From Xanthobacteraceae bacterium (GTDB lineage Bacteria > Pseudomonadota > Alphaproteobacteria > Rhizobiales > Xanthobacteraceae), in contig JASHQS010000016.1 of assembly GCA_030038995.1 (NCBI GenBank), forward strand, positions 1 to 44,493: a stretch of 44,493 bases of DNA, read 5' to 3'. Position 1 is the stretch's first letter. Each line of letters begins with the position of its first letter. This document shows, piece by piece, positions 18,214 through 26,437 of this stretch. The notes under the pieces were generated by a model, which had not been told where the DNA came from, did not search any database, and saw nothing but the letters and a program-made list of their open reading frames with translations. Both the position numbers and the translations under genes were made by a program.

Positions 18214-18558
18214 TCAAAGCACCGCCTGCAGCGCCATTACCACGACGGTGCCGGACATCAGGCTCCACAAACCGGCGATCACGGTTGCGATCATGACGAA
18301 CTCGGCGCGGCGGCCTTCGATGCGGCGGCCGCGCAGCGTGTTGCGCATGATGATGAAAGGCGCGGCAAACATCAGAAGCGGAATCGAGGCAAAGCGCGCC
18401 GGCACCGGCCCGACTTCGAGCAACTGGAAGCTCGGCAGCCGGTCGGCAAAAATGCCGTAGCCGGTGGCGCACAGGCCGGCCACCGCGAAACCCAAGACCA
18501 GCGAGAAAAACGAATCGATCGCCTGCGGCGACAGCGCCGGCCACGCCAGATCCAACAT
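18214..18558 (-). CDS. small membrane protein of unknown function
   Basis: It has 114 residues and is mostly hydrophobic, with three likely membrane helices: about 15-38 (IDSFFSLVLGFAVAGLCATG), about 57-72 (FASIPLLMFAAPFIIM) and about 88-111 (VMIATVIAGLWSLMSGTVVV). AGGAGG lies 9 bases before ATG 18558, which supports a real gene. RNTLRGRRIEGR forms a basic loop between helices 2 and 3. I do not recognise a characterised family; similar small membrane proteins occur in Bradyrhizobium-type genomes. Nothing around it suggests a function. Confidence 0.75.
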   Translation of the reverse strand: MLDLAWPALSPQAIDSFFSLVLGFAVAGLCATGYGIFADRLPSFQLLEVGPVPARFASIPLLMFAAPFIIMRNTLRGRRIEGRRAEFVMIATVIAGLWSLMSGTVVVMALQAVL

Positions 18559-18660
18559 GAAAAAACGCCTCCTTCTGGTGCAAAGCCATTGCAGAGGCCG
18601 GCGCGCGCCGCCACGGAATGATTAAAAAAAGGTTAATTCAGGCCGGCCGGCCCGCCCCGG

Positions 18661-18713
18661 CCAAGCCACGTCCAAGCCACGTCCAAGCCACGTCCAAGTC
18701 ACGCCAAGTCACA
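18661..18713. repeat. 11-bp tandem repeat
   Basis: CCAAGCCACGT occurs three times in tandem (18661-18693), followed by two degenerate 10-base copies (CCAAGTCACG, CCAAGTCACA). It lies upstream of the 18775 gene and may be a variable-number repeat. Confidence 0.9.
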
Positions 18714-18774
18714 CTGCCCATGCGATACTCGCCGCTGATTCGCGCGGCCGCCAAAGACCGCACGCAAGGACCGC

Positions 18775-19512
18775 ATGACGGCTGACGTAGTTTACCCGCG
18801 AAAAACCCGGCGCAAGCGCGGCGGGTTTCTGCTGCTGCCGTTCGCGCTTCTGATCGTACTCGTGCTGTGCGGCGGCAGCGTCGTTACCTACCTCTTATGG
18901 CCGACCTGGTCCGGCGCGCCGGTTGCGCTCGATGCGCCCACCATTCCGATCACGGTCGCGGGCGTGCTGTTCGAGATTCCGCCGCGGGCAATCCGCGCCG
19001 CGGTAGAGCGCCATCCGGGGCCGCACGAGCGCATCGACCTCGCCTTCCTGTGGCCCTCGCTCACTCCCCCGCCGCCGGACGACAGCAGCGCGCCGCAGCA
19101 AACGTGGCCGGCAGCAAAAGTACCCGCGAACGTAGCGCGCCTGTTCGTGACCATCGCCCCGCTCGGCTCGGTGCTGCCGCCGAACCAACGGCTCCGCAGC
19201 ATCTATCCGCGCTATGTCGAAGCGACGGCAAGCGCCGGCGCGGATGGGCTTGCCATTCTGCCGTTCCGCGCCGGCTCGCCCTATCAGGGCGAGGACCTCG
19301 TTTATTTCTCGGACGCTCCCGAGCGCTTTTTCGCGCGCTGCACGCGGCAAGCCGGAATCGTGCCCGGCAGCTGCATCGCCGACCGCGAGATCGGCGCCGC
19401 CGTGGTCACGCTGCGCTTTGCGCGCGATTGGCTCAAGGATTGGCGTGAAGTTTCCGCCGGCTTCGACCGGCTGTTGGCGCAGCTACGCGGAACAGGGATC
19501 AGTAATCAGTAA
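18775..19512 (+). CDS. membrane-anchored protein of unknown function
   Basis: It has 245 residues with a basic N-terminus (PRKTRRKRGG) and one transmembrane helix (about 18-43), then a periplasmic domain. The domain contains ITVAGVLFEIPPRAIR, RIDLAFLWPSL, a Pro/Ser-rich loop, LFVTIAPLGSVLPPNQRL and a Cys pair (RCTRQAGIVPGSC). The type-II topology and these blocks match hypothetical proteins that I recall only from Rhizobiales. No catalytic motif can be named. The C-terminal codons run into an inverted repeat (19498-19508 with 19542-19552). Confidence 0.75.
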   Translation: MTADVVYPRKTRRKRGGFLLLPFALLIVLVLCGGSVVTYLLWPTWSGAPVALDAPTIPITVAGVLFEIPPRAIRAAVERHPGPHERIDLAFLWPSLTPPPPDDSSAPQQTWPAAKVPANVARLFVTIAPLGSVLPPNQRLRSIYPRYVEATASAGADGLAILPFRAGSPYQGEDLVYFSDAPERFFARCTRQAGIVPGSCIADREIGAAVVTLRFARDWLKDWREVSAGFDRLLAQLRGTGISNQ

Positions 19513-19547
19513 TCAGGGGTTCAGACACAACGCTGAGCAAGTGATTA

Positions 19548-19589
19548 CTGATGCCTGATGTCTGATGCCTGATGCCTGATACCTGATAC
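19548..19589. repeat. 7-bp microsatellite, six units
   Basis: CTGATGC, with variants CTGATGT and CTGATAC, is repeated six times between two convergent genes. An 11-bp inverted repeat (ATCAGTAATCA at 19498-19508 with its complement at 19542-19552) adjoins it. Confidence 0.9.
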
Positions 19590-19592
19590 CTG

Positions 19593-19802
19593 TCAATCCA
19601 GATCGCTGCCGAGGATCGCCATCTGGAAATTGTAGGAGCGCTCGTCGTCCTCATCGTCGACGAACAGCACGCCGACGAACTCTTCGCCGATATAGACTTC
19701 CGCGGAATCGTCCTTGCGCGGCCGCGGCACCACGCGGATGCGCTCGTTGCCGAAGAGCTTCTTCAGATACGCGTCGAGCTTTCTGACTTCCTGAACGTCC
19801 AC
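19593..19802 (-). CDS. DUF3126 family protein
   Basis: A small acidic protein of 69 residues. GTG 19802 is chosen because the product VDVQEVRKLDAYLKKLFGN then starts as DUF3126 members do, and GGGGGG lies about 8 bases upstream. Further family blocks are RVVPRPRKDDSAEVYIGEEF and DDERSYNFQMAIL, the latter at the C-terminus. DUF3126 is alphaproteobacterial and of unknown function; it is frequently encoded beside cysE, as here, 68 bases downstream of it on the same strand. The frame extends upstream through the cysE region in another frame, but that is a shadow. Confidence 0.88.
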   Translation of the reverse strand: MDVQEVRKLDAYLKKLFGNERIRVVPRPRKDDSAEVYIGEEFVGVLFVDDEDDERSYNFQMAILGSDLD

Positions 19803-19870
19803 CGCGCCATCCCCCCGAAACAGCCAAAACACGCCGTCCGCGGCCTCGCGGACCGGCAAACCCGCCTGCG

Positions 19871-20686
19871 TCACACGTCGTCGTGGAACATCTGGTCCAT
19901 GCTGCGCGCCGGCTCCGGACAGCCGGCGACGCCGATGACCTTGGCGGGCACGCCCGCCACGGTGACGTTGTTCGGCACCGGCCGGATCACCACCGAGCCC
20001 GCGGCGATGCGGGCGCAATGGCCGACCTCGATGTTGCCCAGGATTTTGGCGCCGGCGCCGATCATCACGCCGTAGCGGATTTTCGGATGGCGGTCGCCGG
20101 CTTGCTTGCCGGTGCCGCCGAGCGTCACGCCGTGCAGGAGCGAAACGTCGTCCTCGATGACCGCGGTCTCGCCGACCACGACCGCGGTGGCGTGGTCGAG
20201 GAAAATGCCGCGCCCGATCTGCGCCGCCGGATGGATGTCGGCCTGGAACGCCGCCGAGGCGCGGCTCTGCAGGTAGAGCGCGAAATCGCGGCGGTCCTTG
20301 TTCCACAGCCAATGCGCCAGCCGGTGGGTCTCGATGGCGTGGAAACCCTTGAAATAGAGGACCGGCTCGATCAACCGCCGCGTCGCCGGGTCGCGGTCGC
20401 AGGTCGCCATGATGTCGGCGCGGAAAATTTCGCCGATCGACGGCTGGTCGCGTAGCGCGTCCATGTAGGCCTGCCGAATGAGCCCGCTGGACAAGGCCGC
20501 GTGGTTGAGCCGCTCGGCCAGGCGGTACACCACGGCCGCCTCGAGCGTATCGTGATGGAGCACGGTCGAGTAGATGAAGCTCGCCAATTCCGGCTCGCGA
20601 TGCACCACTTCTTCGGCCTCGCGGCGGATGCGCGCCCAAACCGGATCGACCGTATCGAGCGCCGGCTTTGCCTGATACTGCGCCAT
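19871..20686 (-). CDS. cysE: serine O-acetyltransferase
   Basis: First step of cysteine synthesis: acetyl-CoA plus L-serine gives O-acetylserine. The start at 20686 has GGAG 9 bases upstream and gives 271 residues, the usual length. The N-terminal helical domain (VWARIRREAEEVVHREPELA, RDQPSIGEIFRADI) is followed by a left-handed beta-helix of hexapeptide repeats. It contains DIHPAAQIGRGIFLDHATAV, VVGETAVIEDDVSLLHGVTL and the GGTGK turn; the catalytic His residues are in LDHATA and LLHGVTLGG. The frame is open to 20734. It is followed by the DUF3126 gene, probably in the same transcript. Confidence 0.96.
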   Translation of the reverse strand: MAQYQAKPALDTVDPVWARIRREAEEVVHREPELASFIYSTVLHHDTLEAAVVYRLAERLNHAALSSGLIRQAYMDALRDQPSIGEIFRADIMATCDRDPATRRLIEPVLYFKGFHAIETHRLAHWLWNKDRRDFALYLQSRASAAFQADIHPAAQIGRGIFLDHATAVVVGETAVIEDDVSLLHGVTLGGTGKQAGDRHPKIRYGVMIGAGAKILGNIEVGHCARIAAGSVVIRPVPNNVTVAGVPAKVIGVAGCPEPARSMDQMFHDDV

Positions 20687-20806
20687 TCGACTGTCTCCAA
20701 AAAACCCTGGCGGCTGCGATCGATCCTTTAGCATACATCGGCATCCGAGCGGACGAAACCAAGGGCCGGTCGGCTTCTTGGCCCGGCGGCCGCTGTCCAG
20801 CGCCGA

Positions 20807-21559
20807 TCAGGGCCGCTGCGCCAGGAACTCGAGCACCCCGGCCTTATAGGCCTTATCGCCGACGGTGAGCATATGGTCGCGATTGGGAATTGTCAGCGCC
20901 CTCGCTCCGGGAATGAGCCCGGCAAGCGCCTGCGGCGAGCCGGCAACCGCGTCCTTGCCTCCGACCACGATCAGGACCGGCAGCGCGATGCGCTCGGCCT
21001 CGGCGCGGCTGAAGGTTTGGCGCGAACCGCGCAAACATGCGGCCAGCGCCCGTAAATCCGACTTGGTCTGCTCGGCGAAACTGCGGAACAGGCGCGCCGT
21101 CGGATCGGTGACGACGGCGAGGCTCGGCGCTTCGAGCCCTTGTGCCAGCTCCTCCGGCAAGCCGACGCCGTCAACCAGGTGAATGCCCAAGCCGCCGAGC
21201 ACGGCCGAGCGCACGCGCTCGGGATGGGCAAGCGCCAGATAGGCGGTGATCCGCGCGCCCATCGAATAGCCCATCACGTCGGCGCGTTGCAGGCCGAGGT
21301 GATCGAGCAGCGCCCGCACGTCCGCGGCCATCAGGCGCGAATGGTAGGCCGCCGGCTCGTAAAGCTTGGTCGAGGCGCCGTGGCCGCGATTGTCGAGCGC
21401 AATAACGCGGCGGCCGGCGCCGGTCAGCGTCGCCACCCAGCCGGGCGCGACCCAGTTCACCTCCTTGTTCGAGGCAAAGCCGTGCAGCAGCACGATCGGC
21501 TCGCCCTCGCCCTGGTCGAGGAACGCAATTTGCACGCGATCGTGGGCAAAGCTCGGCAT
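20807..21559 (-). CDS. alpha/beta-fold hydrolase
   Basis: Serine hydrolase, 250 residues. Oxyanion-hole motif LLHGF at 24-28, nucleophile elbow GYSMGA with Ser99, acid Asp203 (VVGGKDAV) and His229 (NRDHMLTVG) form a complete triad. DNRGHGAS is the usual strand-4 turn. AAGG precedes ATG 21559. The cap region is short. The substrate is unknown; relatives include esterases, lactonases and ring-cleavage hydrolases. It is divergent from the zinc-finger gene. Confidence 0.92.
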   Translation of the reverse strand: MPSFAHDRVQIAFLDQGEGEPIVLLHGFASNKEVNWVAPGWVATLTGAGRRVIALDNRGHGASTKLYEPAAYHSRLMAADVRALLDHLGLQRADVMGYSMGARITAYLALAHPERVRSAVLGGLGIHLVDGVGLPEELAQGLEAPSLAVVTDPTARLFRSFAEQTKSDLRALAACLRGSRQTFSRAEAERIALPVLIVVGGKDAVAGSPQALAGLIPGARALTIPNRDHMLTVGDKAYKAGVLEFLAQRP

Positions 21560-21688
21560 GGCGCAACCTTAGAACATTACGACGAAAGCTTTGGCAACGC
21601 CTTGCTATGAATCCATTCCCGAGGCCGCTATGGTGCGGAAAAAATCCGTTCCCCGCCCCCGCGATACGCTACGACGAGCAGACGGCAG

Positions 21689-21934
21689 ATGAGCGACGAA
21701 ATCGTTCCGCATTTCCATAACGATCCGGGCGTGCCGTTGATCGAGATCGGCGCCAGGAAATTCATGTGCATCGGCGCCACACCGCCCAACGACCATCCGC
21801 ACGTATTTTGCGACATGGGCGACGATACCGAATACGTTTGCCCGTATTGCTCGACACTTTACCGCTACGATCCGAGGCTTGCGCCCGATGCCGCGCGGCC
21901 GGCGCAATGCGCCCTGCACGGCACCGCGGTGTAA
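21689..21934 (+). CDS. zinc-finger domain protein (zf-CHCC, NDUFS6-like)
   Basis: It has 81 residues. The zinc site is the pattern FMCIGATPPNDHPHVF, then CDMGD, then VCPYCS, that is, Cys and His from the first half and a CxxC from the second. This is the bacterial counterpart of the mitochondrial complex I accessory subunit NDUFS6 and is typical of alphaproteobacteria, where it is usually a short stand-alone protein. ATG 21689 has only a weak ribosome binding site. The next gene begins within or just after its 3' end. Confidence 0.9.
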   Translation: MSDEIVPHFHNDPGVPLIEIGARKFMCIGATPPNDHPHVFCDMGDDTEYVCPYCSTLYRYDPRLAPDAARPAQCALHGTAV

Positions 21935-23168
21935 GCCGTCATGCGGAGCCAAGGTCCTGACGTCCTCGCCTAGCGTCATCATTGCCGGCGCCGGAATCGG
22001 CGGACTGACGGCGGCTCTGGCGCTCGCCCGCAACGGCTTTCGCGTCGTGGTGCTGGAGCAGACCGAACGGCTCGAAGAGACCGGCGCCGGGATTCAGCTT
22101 TCGCCCAATGCCACGCGCGTTCTCAACGCGCTCGGCCTTGGCGCCGACCTCGAGCGGCACGGCGTCGTGCCGGCGGGATTGCGCGTCCTCGCCGCGACAA
22201 GCGGCCGCGAAATCCTGCGCATGCCTCTGGGCGAACGCGCAGCGCAGCGCTACGGCGCGCCCTATTGGCTCATTCATCGCGGCGACCTGCAGGCGGCGCT
22301 CGCGGCCGCCGCGGCGCGGATGCTGCACATCACGGTCAAGCTCGGCATGCACGCCGACGATTTCGCCACCCATGCCAACGGCGTCACGGTTTCGGCCCGC
22401 GGCCGCGCCGGTGTGGTCGACGAGCGCGGCACAGCCTTCATCGCCGCCGACGGACTTTGGTCGGCAACGCGCGCCCGCATCGGCTACGGCGAGCCGCCGC
22501 GCTTTGCCGGGCGCACCGCCTGGCGCGCGCTGGTGCCGGCCAAAGACGTGGCGCCGCAATGGCGCGAACCGCTGATCCGGCTGTGGCTCGGCCGCGACGC
22601 GCATCTCGTGCACTATCCGGTCAAGGGCGGCAATCTGATCAACGTCGTCGCCATCATGGAGGATAGCTGGAACGCGCCCGGCTGGAGCGAGCCCGCGGCG
22701 CGGGCCGACTTGATGCGGCGCTTTTCGCCCCGCCATTGGACGCCGCAGGCGCTGTCCTTGATCGGCGCGCCGGAAGCCTGGCTGAAATGGGCGCTTTACG
22801 ACCGCAGGCCGCTGTTGTCCTGGTCGCAAGGGCCGATCGCGCTGCTCGGCGACGCCGCTCATCCGATGCTGCCGTATCTGGCGCAAGGCGCCGCAATGGC
22901 GATCGAGGATGCGGCCGTGGCGGCGCAATGCCTGGCGCGCATGCCGGACGATCCGACGGCGGCTTTGCGCGCCTATTCGGCGATGCGCCGCGCGCGCGCC
23001 TGGAAGGTGCAGCGCCTCGCCGCGCGCAACGGCGCGCGCTATCATTTGACCGGGGTGCGCGCCGTGCTGCGCAACGCCATGATGCGCGCCCTTGGCGGCG
23101 CCTGGCTGCTGCGCCATTATGACTGGCTGTACGACTGGCGCCCGCCTCCTGCATTATCGCTGTCCTGA
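21888..23168 (+). CDS. FAD-dependent aromatic-type monooxygenase
   Basis: Group A flavin monooxygenase (PHBH fold), similar to salicylate or 3-hydroxybenzoate hydroxylases. Seen: dinucleotide motif GAGIGGLTAAL near the N-terminus, VVLEQTERLEETGAGIQLSP, the DG motif AADGLWSATRARIG, and the GD motif LLGDAAHPMLPYLAQGAAMA. From the first conserved residue the protein is about 400 residues, normal for the family. The start is doubtful: ATG 21888 overlaps the zinc-finger gene by 47 bases and adds an atypical 23-residue leader. CTG at 21957, 8 bases after GGAG, would give the family-like N-terminus (M)TSSPSVIIAGAG. The substrate is unknown. A methionine synthase gene follows on the same strand. Confidence 0.9.
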   Translation: MPRGRRNAPCTAPRCKPSCGAKVLTSSPSVIIAGAGIGGLTAALALARNGFRVVVLEQTERLEETGAGIQLSPNATRVLNALGLGADLERHGVVPAGLRVLAATSGREILRMPLGERAAQRYGAPYWLIHRGDLQAALAAAAARMLHITVKLGMHADDFATHANGVTVSARGRAGVVDERGTAFIAADGLWSATRARIGYGEPPRFAGRTAWRALVPAKDVAPQWREPLIRLWLGRDAHLVHYPVKGGNLINVVAIMEDSWNAPGWSEPAARADLMRRFSPRHWTPQALSLIGAPEAWLKWALYDRRPLLSWSQGPIALLGDAAHPMLPYLAQGAAMAIEDAAVAAQCLARMPDDPTAALRAYSAMRRARAWKVQRLAARNGARYHLTGVRAVLRNAMMRALGGAWLLRHYDWLYDWRPPPALSLS

Positions 23169-23197
23169 AACGCCTGATCGCCGTCCTGAAACGCCTG
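23162..23197. repeat. 15-bp direct repeat
   Basis: GTCCTGAAACGCCTG occurs at 23162-23176 and 23183-23197; the first copy includes the monooxygenase stop codon. Confidence 0.9.
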
Positions 23198-23214
23198 CAC
23201 CGTTACATCACGCC

Positions 23215-24267
23215 ATGCCGCGCCGAGTTTTCGCCACACCCGCGCTGTTTCCCACCACGACCGCCGGCAGCCTGCCGAAGCCGGCCTGGCTCGCCGAGCC
23301 GAACCGGCTGTGGCCGCCGTGGCGGCTCGAGGGCGACGAACTCGCCGCTGCCAAGGACGACGCCATTGTGCTCGCCATCAAGCTGCAGGAGGACGCCGGC
23401 ATCGACATCATCTGCGACGGCGAACAGGCGCGTCAGCACTTCGTGCACGGCTTCCTCGAAGCCGTCGACGGCATCGACTTCGACAAAAAAGTCGAGATGG
23501 GCATCCGCGCCGACCGCTACAAAGCGTTCTGCCCGACGGTGATCGGCGAGCTGAAGCTGCGCGGCCGCGCGCATGCGCGCGAAGCGCGACTGGCGCGCGC
23601 CCACACCGCTCGACCGCTGAAATTCACCCTGCCCGGCCCGATGACCATCGTCGACACCATCGCCGACGCCCATTACGGCGACCGGGTCAAGATGGCGATG
23701 GCGTTCGCCGGCTTGCTCAACGAGGAAGCGCGTGGCCTTGCCGCCGACGGCGTCGACGTGATCCAGTTCGACGAGCCGGCCTTCAACGTCTACATGAAAG
23801 AAGCCGCCGGCTGGGGCATCGAGGCGCTGCATCGCGCCATCGACGGCGTGTCCTGCAAGACCGCGGTGCACATCTGCTACGGCTACGGCATTCCCGCCAA
23901 TATCGCCTGGAAGGCCGGGCTCGGCGCCGAATGGCGGCAATACGAACAATTTTTTCCGGCGCTGGCGGCAAGCCGCATCGATCAAGTCTCCGTCGAATGT
24001 ATCCACTCGCACGTTCCCATGGGCCTGCTCAAGCTGCTCGACGGCAAGGACGTGCTGCTCGGCGTCATCGACATTGCGACCGACACCATCGAGACGCCCG
24101 AAGAAGTCGCCGCGGTGATCGGACAGGCGACGCAACACGTCGCCAAAGAAAAACTCGTCCCCTGCACCAATTGCGGCCTGGCGCCGATGCGCCGCGATAT
24201 CGCAGAACAGAAGCTGCAGGCGCTCGCCAAGGGCGCGGCGCTGGCGCGCCAAAAGTTCGGGAAATAG
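23215..24267 (+). CDS. short cobalamin-independent-type methionine synthase (core-MetE/MesD-like)
   Basis: Homologue of the C-terminal catalytic barrel of MetE without the N-terminal half, 350 residues from ATG 23215 (full MetE is about 750). The zinc ligands are in place: His219 and Cys221 (VHICYGYG), Glu261 (SVECIHSHVP), Cys320 (PCTNCGLAP). Blocks such as TTTAGSLPKPAWLAEPN, IDIICDGEQARQHFV, LPGPMTIVDTIADAHYGD, IQFDEPAFNVYM and EWRQYE match what I remember of MesD, a short methionine synthase family reported to be folate-independent. Transfer of a methyl group to homocysteine is therefore likely, but the methyl donor is not settled here. It is preceded by an FAD monooxygenase gene 46 bases upstream, possibly in the same transcript. 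Confidence 0.87.
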   Translation: MPRRVFATPALFPTTTAGSLPKPAWLAEPNRLWPPWRLEGDELAAAKDDAIVLAIKLQEDAGIDIICDGEQARQHFVHGFLEAVDGIDFDKKVEMGIRADRYKAFCPTVIGELKLRGRAHAREARLARAHTARPLKFTLPGPMTIVDTIADAHYGDRVKMAMAFAGLLNEEARGLAADGVDVIQFDEPAFNVYMKEAAGWGIEALHRAIDGVSCKTAVHICYGYGIPANIAWKAGLGAEWRQYEQFFPALAASRIDQVSVECIHSHVPMGLLKLLDGKDVLLGVIDIATDTIETPEEVAAVIGQATQHVAKEKLVPCTNCGLAPMRRDIAEQKLQALAKGAALARQKFGK

Positions 24268-24274
24268 TTTGTCG

Positions 24275-24301
24275 CCCGGGTTGCGCGCAGCGAAACCCGG
24301 G
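24275..24301. repeat. palindrome after the methionine synthase gene
   Basis: CCCGGGTT (24275-24282) pairs with AACCCGGG (24294-24301) around an 11-base GC-rich loop. It belongs to the same style of intergenic palindrome as those near 900-1030 and 5946-6020. Confidence 0.8.
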
Positions 24302-24354
24302 ATCGGCGTAATAGTCTTGCGCTTCTTCCCGGATGGACTTCGCGCATCCAGGTT

Positions 24355-24741
24355 TCACGGCTGCTCCAAAATTTCGCGCAGCACTTGCCCGTGGCTCAGA
24401 TCAAGCTCGCGCGTGGCGGTGAGGAGCGTCGCCTTGCGGCCTTTGATCAGCGCGCGCAACGCGGCGAGTTCGTCCTGGTGCGCGGCCAATTCGTCGCGGT
24501 AGCGGCGGCGGAATTCGGCAAAATGCTCCGGGTCGTGGCCGTACCATTTGCGCAAAGCGGTCGACGGCGAGAGCGCGCGCGGCCAGGCGTCAAGCTTCAG
24601 CGCCGCCTTGGCGATGCCGCGCGGCCACAGCCGGTCGATGAGGATGCGCACCCCGTCCGCTGCGGAGGCTTCGTCATAGGCGCGCTTGACGGCGATCCGG
24701 TGCGATCGCGGCGAGGAGGTTCGAGCGCGAGTGTCGGCCAT
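24355..24741 (-). CDS. DUF488 (YeaO-like) family protein
   Basis: Small cytosolic protein, 128 residues from ATG 24741, which has AAGG upstream; ATG 24756 is an alternative start. Family blocks: VKRAYDEASAADGVRILIDR with the LWPRG turn, DAWPRALSPSTALRKWYGHD, FRRRYRDEL and a C-terminal LLTATRELDLSHGQVL. DUF488 proteins are widespread and have no firm biochemical role. It is transcribed convergently to the methionine synthase gene and divergently from the MFS gene. Confidence 0.92.
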   Translation of the reverse strand: MADTRARTSSPRSHRIAVKRAYDEASAADGVRILIDRLWPRGIAKAALKLDAWPRALSPSTALRKWYGHDPEHFAEFRRRYRDELAAHQDELAALRALIKGRKATLLTATRELDLSHGQVLREILEQP

Positions 24742-24961
24742 CTGACCTTGATCCAAAGCTGGCGGCGAACGGCGCCAGAAAACAGCACTGAGAATAAGCC
24801 CGCCGACGCCCGTCGGCCACCCGGTCCCTCTATGGAACTCGCTGTCCGCGCAGGCGTTTCAGGGCAGGCGTCGCGGTCGTGATCGTGAAGCGGCCATAAA
24901 GCGCCGGGGCGGCGGGGGCGGCGGCGCCTGCCCGCAGCGCGTGCGAGCGCCGGGCAACACC

Positions 24962-26437
24962 ATGGAAGCAGCGAACCCAAACCCGGCCGAGCTCGATTCG
25001 GTCGACCCGCACCAGCGCCGGCTGCTGCGCCTTATCCTCTGCGATGCGCTTGCCAGCGAGGCCATGGGCACGCTCACCACCGGCGTGTTTCTGGTCGGCT
25101 TTGCGCTCGCCCTCGGCGCCAGCAATTTCGCCATCGGCGTGCTGGCGGCGGTGCCGTTCTGCGTGCAGCTTTTGCAGATTCCCGCCGTGCTCCTGGTCGA
25201 GCGGCTGCGCGCTCGCCGCGACATCAGCGTATGGAGCACCGCGTTCGGGCGGACTTTCCTGCTCGGCGCCGCGGCCGCGCCGCTGCTCGGCCCCGGCTTC
25301 GCCGTCGTCGCGCTGATCGTGTCGCTGACGGTTTATCAGGCCATGGCCGCGGTCGCCGGCTGCGCCTGGAATTCGTGGATGCGCGATCTGGTCCCGGTAT
25401 CGCAATACGGCCGCTTCTTCGGCCGCCGCACCATGGCGACGACGGCGCTGTCGATCTCGCTCGCTATGCTCGCCGGCTTCCTCATCGATTCGTGGAAGAA
25501 ATATGCGCCGGGCCAAACCGTGTTCGGCTATTCGATGCTGTTCGCGGTCAGCGCGGTCGTCGGCTTTGTCGGCGTGCATCTCTTGCACATCACTCCGGAT
25601 TCGCCGATGCCGCCGGCGGAAAAATTCGAAAACCCGTTCGCGCTGTTGTTCGCGCCGCTGCGCGAGGCGAATTTCCGCCGCCTCATCATCTTTCTGTCGT
25701 CCTGGAATTTCGCCGCCAATCTGGCGGCACCGTTCTTCACCGTCTACATGCTCAAATCGCTCGGCTATCCGATGACCACCGTGCTGGCGCTGACCATCGC
25801 CAGCCAGCTCGCCAACCTCGCCGTGCTCGGTCTATGGGGCACGCTGAGCGACCGCTTCAGCAACAAGGCGGTGCTCGAAATCGCGGCGCCGCTGTTTCTG
25901 ATCTGCACCTTCGCCTGGACCTTTACCGGGCTGTCGTGGGTGCAGCCGGTCGTGCTCTACCTGCTCGTCGCCATTCACATTTTCATGGGCATCGCCACCG
26001 CCGGCGTCGGACTGGCCACCGGCAACATCGCCATGAAGCTGTCGCCGGCCGGCCAGGCCACCGCCTATCTCGCCACCAACAGCGTGATCTCGGCGTGCTT
26101 CGCCGCCGCGGCGCCGGTGCTCGGCGGCCTGTTTGCGGATTTTTTTGCCGCGCACCAGCTGACGCTGTCGTTCAACTGGACCGGTGGCGAAAAGAACGTC
26201 ACCGTCCAGGTGCTCAACTTCCAGTCCTGGACGTTTTTCTTCGGCATCACCTGCGTGCTCGGGCTTTATTCGCTGCACCGGCTGTCGTTCGTCGAGGAGC
26301 CGTCGGGAACCGCCGACCGGCTGGTGTTCCGTAAACTGCTGCTCGAGGCCGGACGCTGGTCGGTGCACAGCCTGTCCAGCGCCGCCGGCCTGTTGCGGGT
26401 GGTGCGGCTGCCCGGGTGGTTCGCCCGCCTGCCCTAG
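24962..26437 (+). CDS. MFS transporter
   Basis: Major-facilitator permease of 491 residues with about 12 hydrophobic helices. ATG 24962 is preferred over GTG 24941, but neither has a good ribosome binding site. Motif-A-like positions are weak in the N-half; GLWGTLSDRFSNKAV in the C-half fits the loop 8-9 version. A soluble loop (TPDSPMPPAEKFENPFALLF) separates the halves, and an extra hydrophilic segment (FNWTGGEKNVTVQVLNF) precedes the last helix. The C-terminal tail is long and cationic. Substrate unknown. The 3' end overlaps the convergent csoR gene by 4 bases. Confidence 0.88.
   Translation: MEAANPNPAELDSVDPHQRRLLRLILCDALASEAMGTLTTGVFLVGFALALGASNFAIGVLAAVPFCVQLLQIPAVLLVERLRARRDISVWSTAFGRTFLLGAAAAPLLGPGFAVVALIVSLTVYQAMAAVAGCAWNSWMRDLVPVSQYGRFFGRRTMATTALSISLAMLAGFLIDSWKKYAPGQTVFGYSMLFAVSAVVGFVGVHLLHITPDSPMPPAEKFENPFALLFAPLREANFRRLIIFLSSWNFAANLAAPFFTVYMLKSLGYPMTTVLALTIASQLANLAVLGLWGTLSDRFSNKAVLEIAAPLFLICTFAWTFTGLSWVQPVVLYLLVAIHIFMGIATAGVGLATGNIAMKLSPAGQATAYLATNSVISACFAAAAPVLGGLFADFFAAHQLTLSFNWTGGEKNVTVQVLNFQSWTFFFGITCVLGLYSLHRLSFVEEPSGTADRLVFRKLLLEAGRWSVHSLSSAAGLLRVVRLPGWFARLP

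Noticed and set aside
18661..18713. CRISPR array
   Set aside because: The units are 10-11 bases, directly adjacent and have no spacers; it is a simple tandem repeat.
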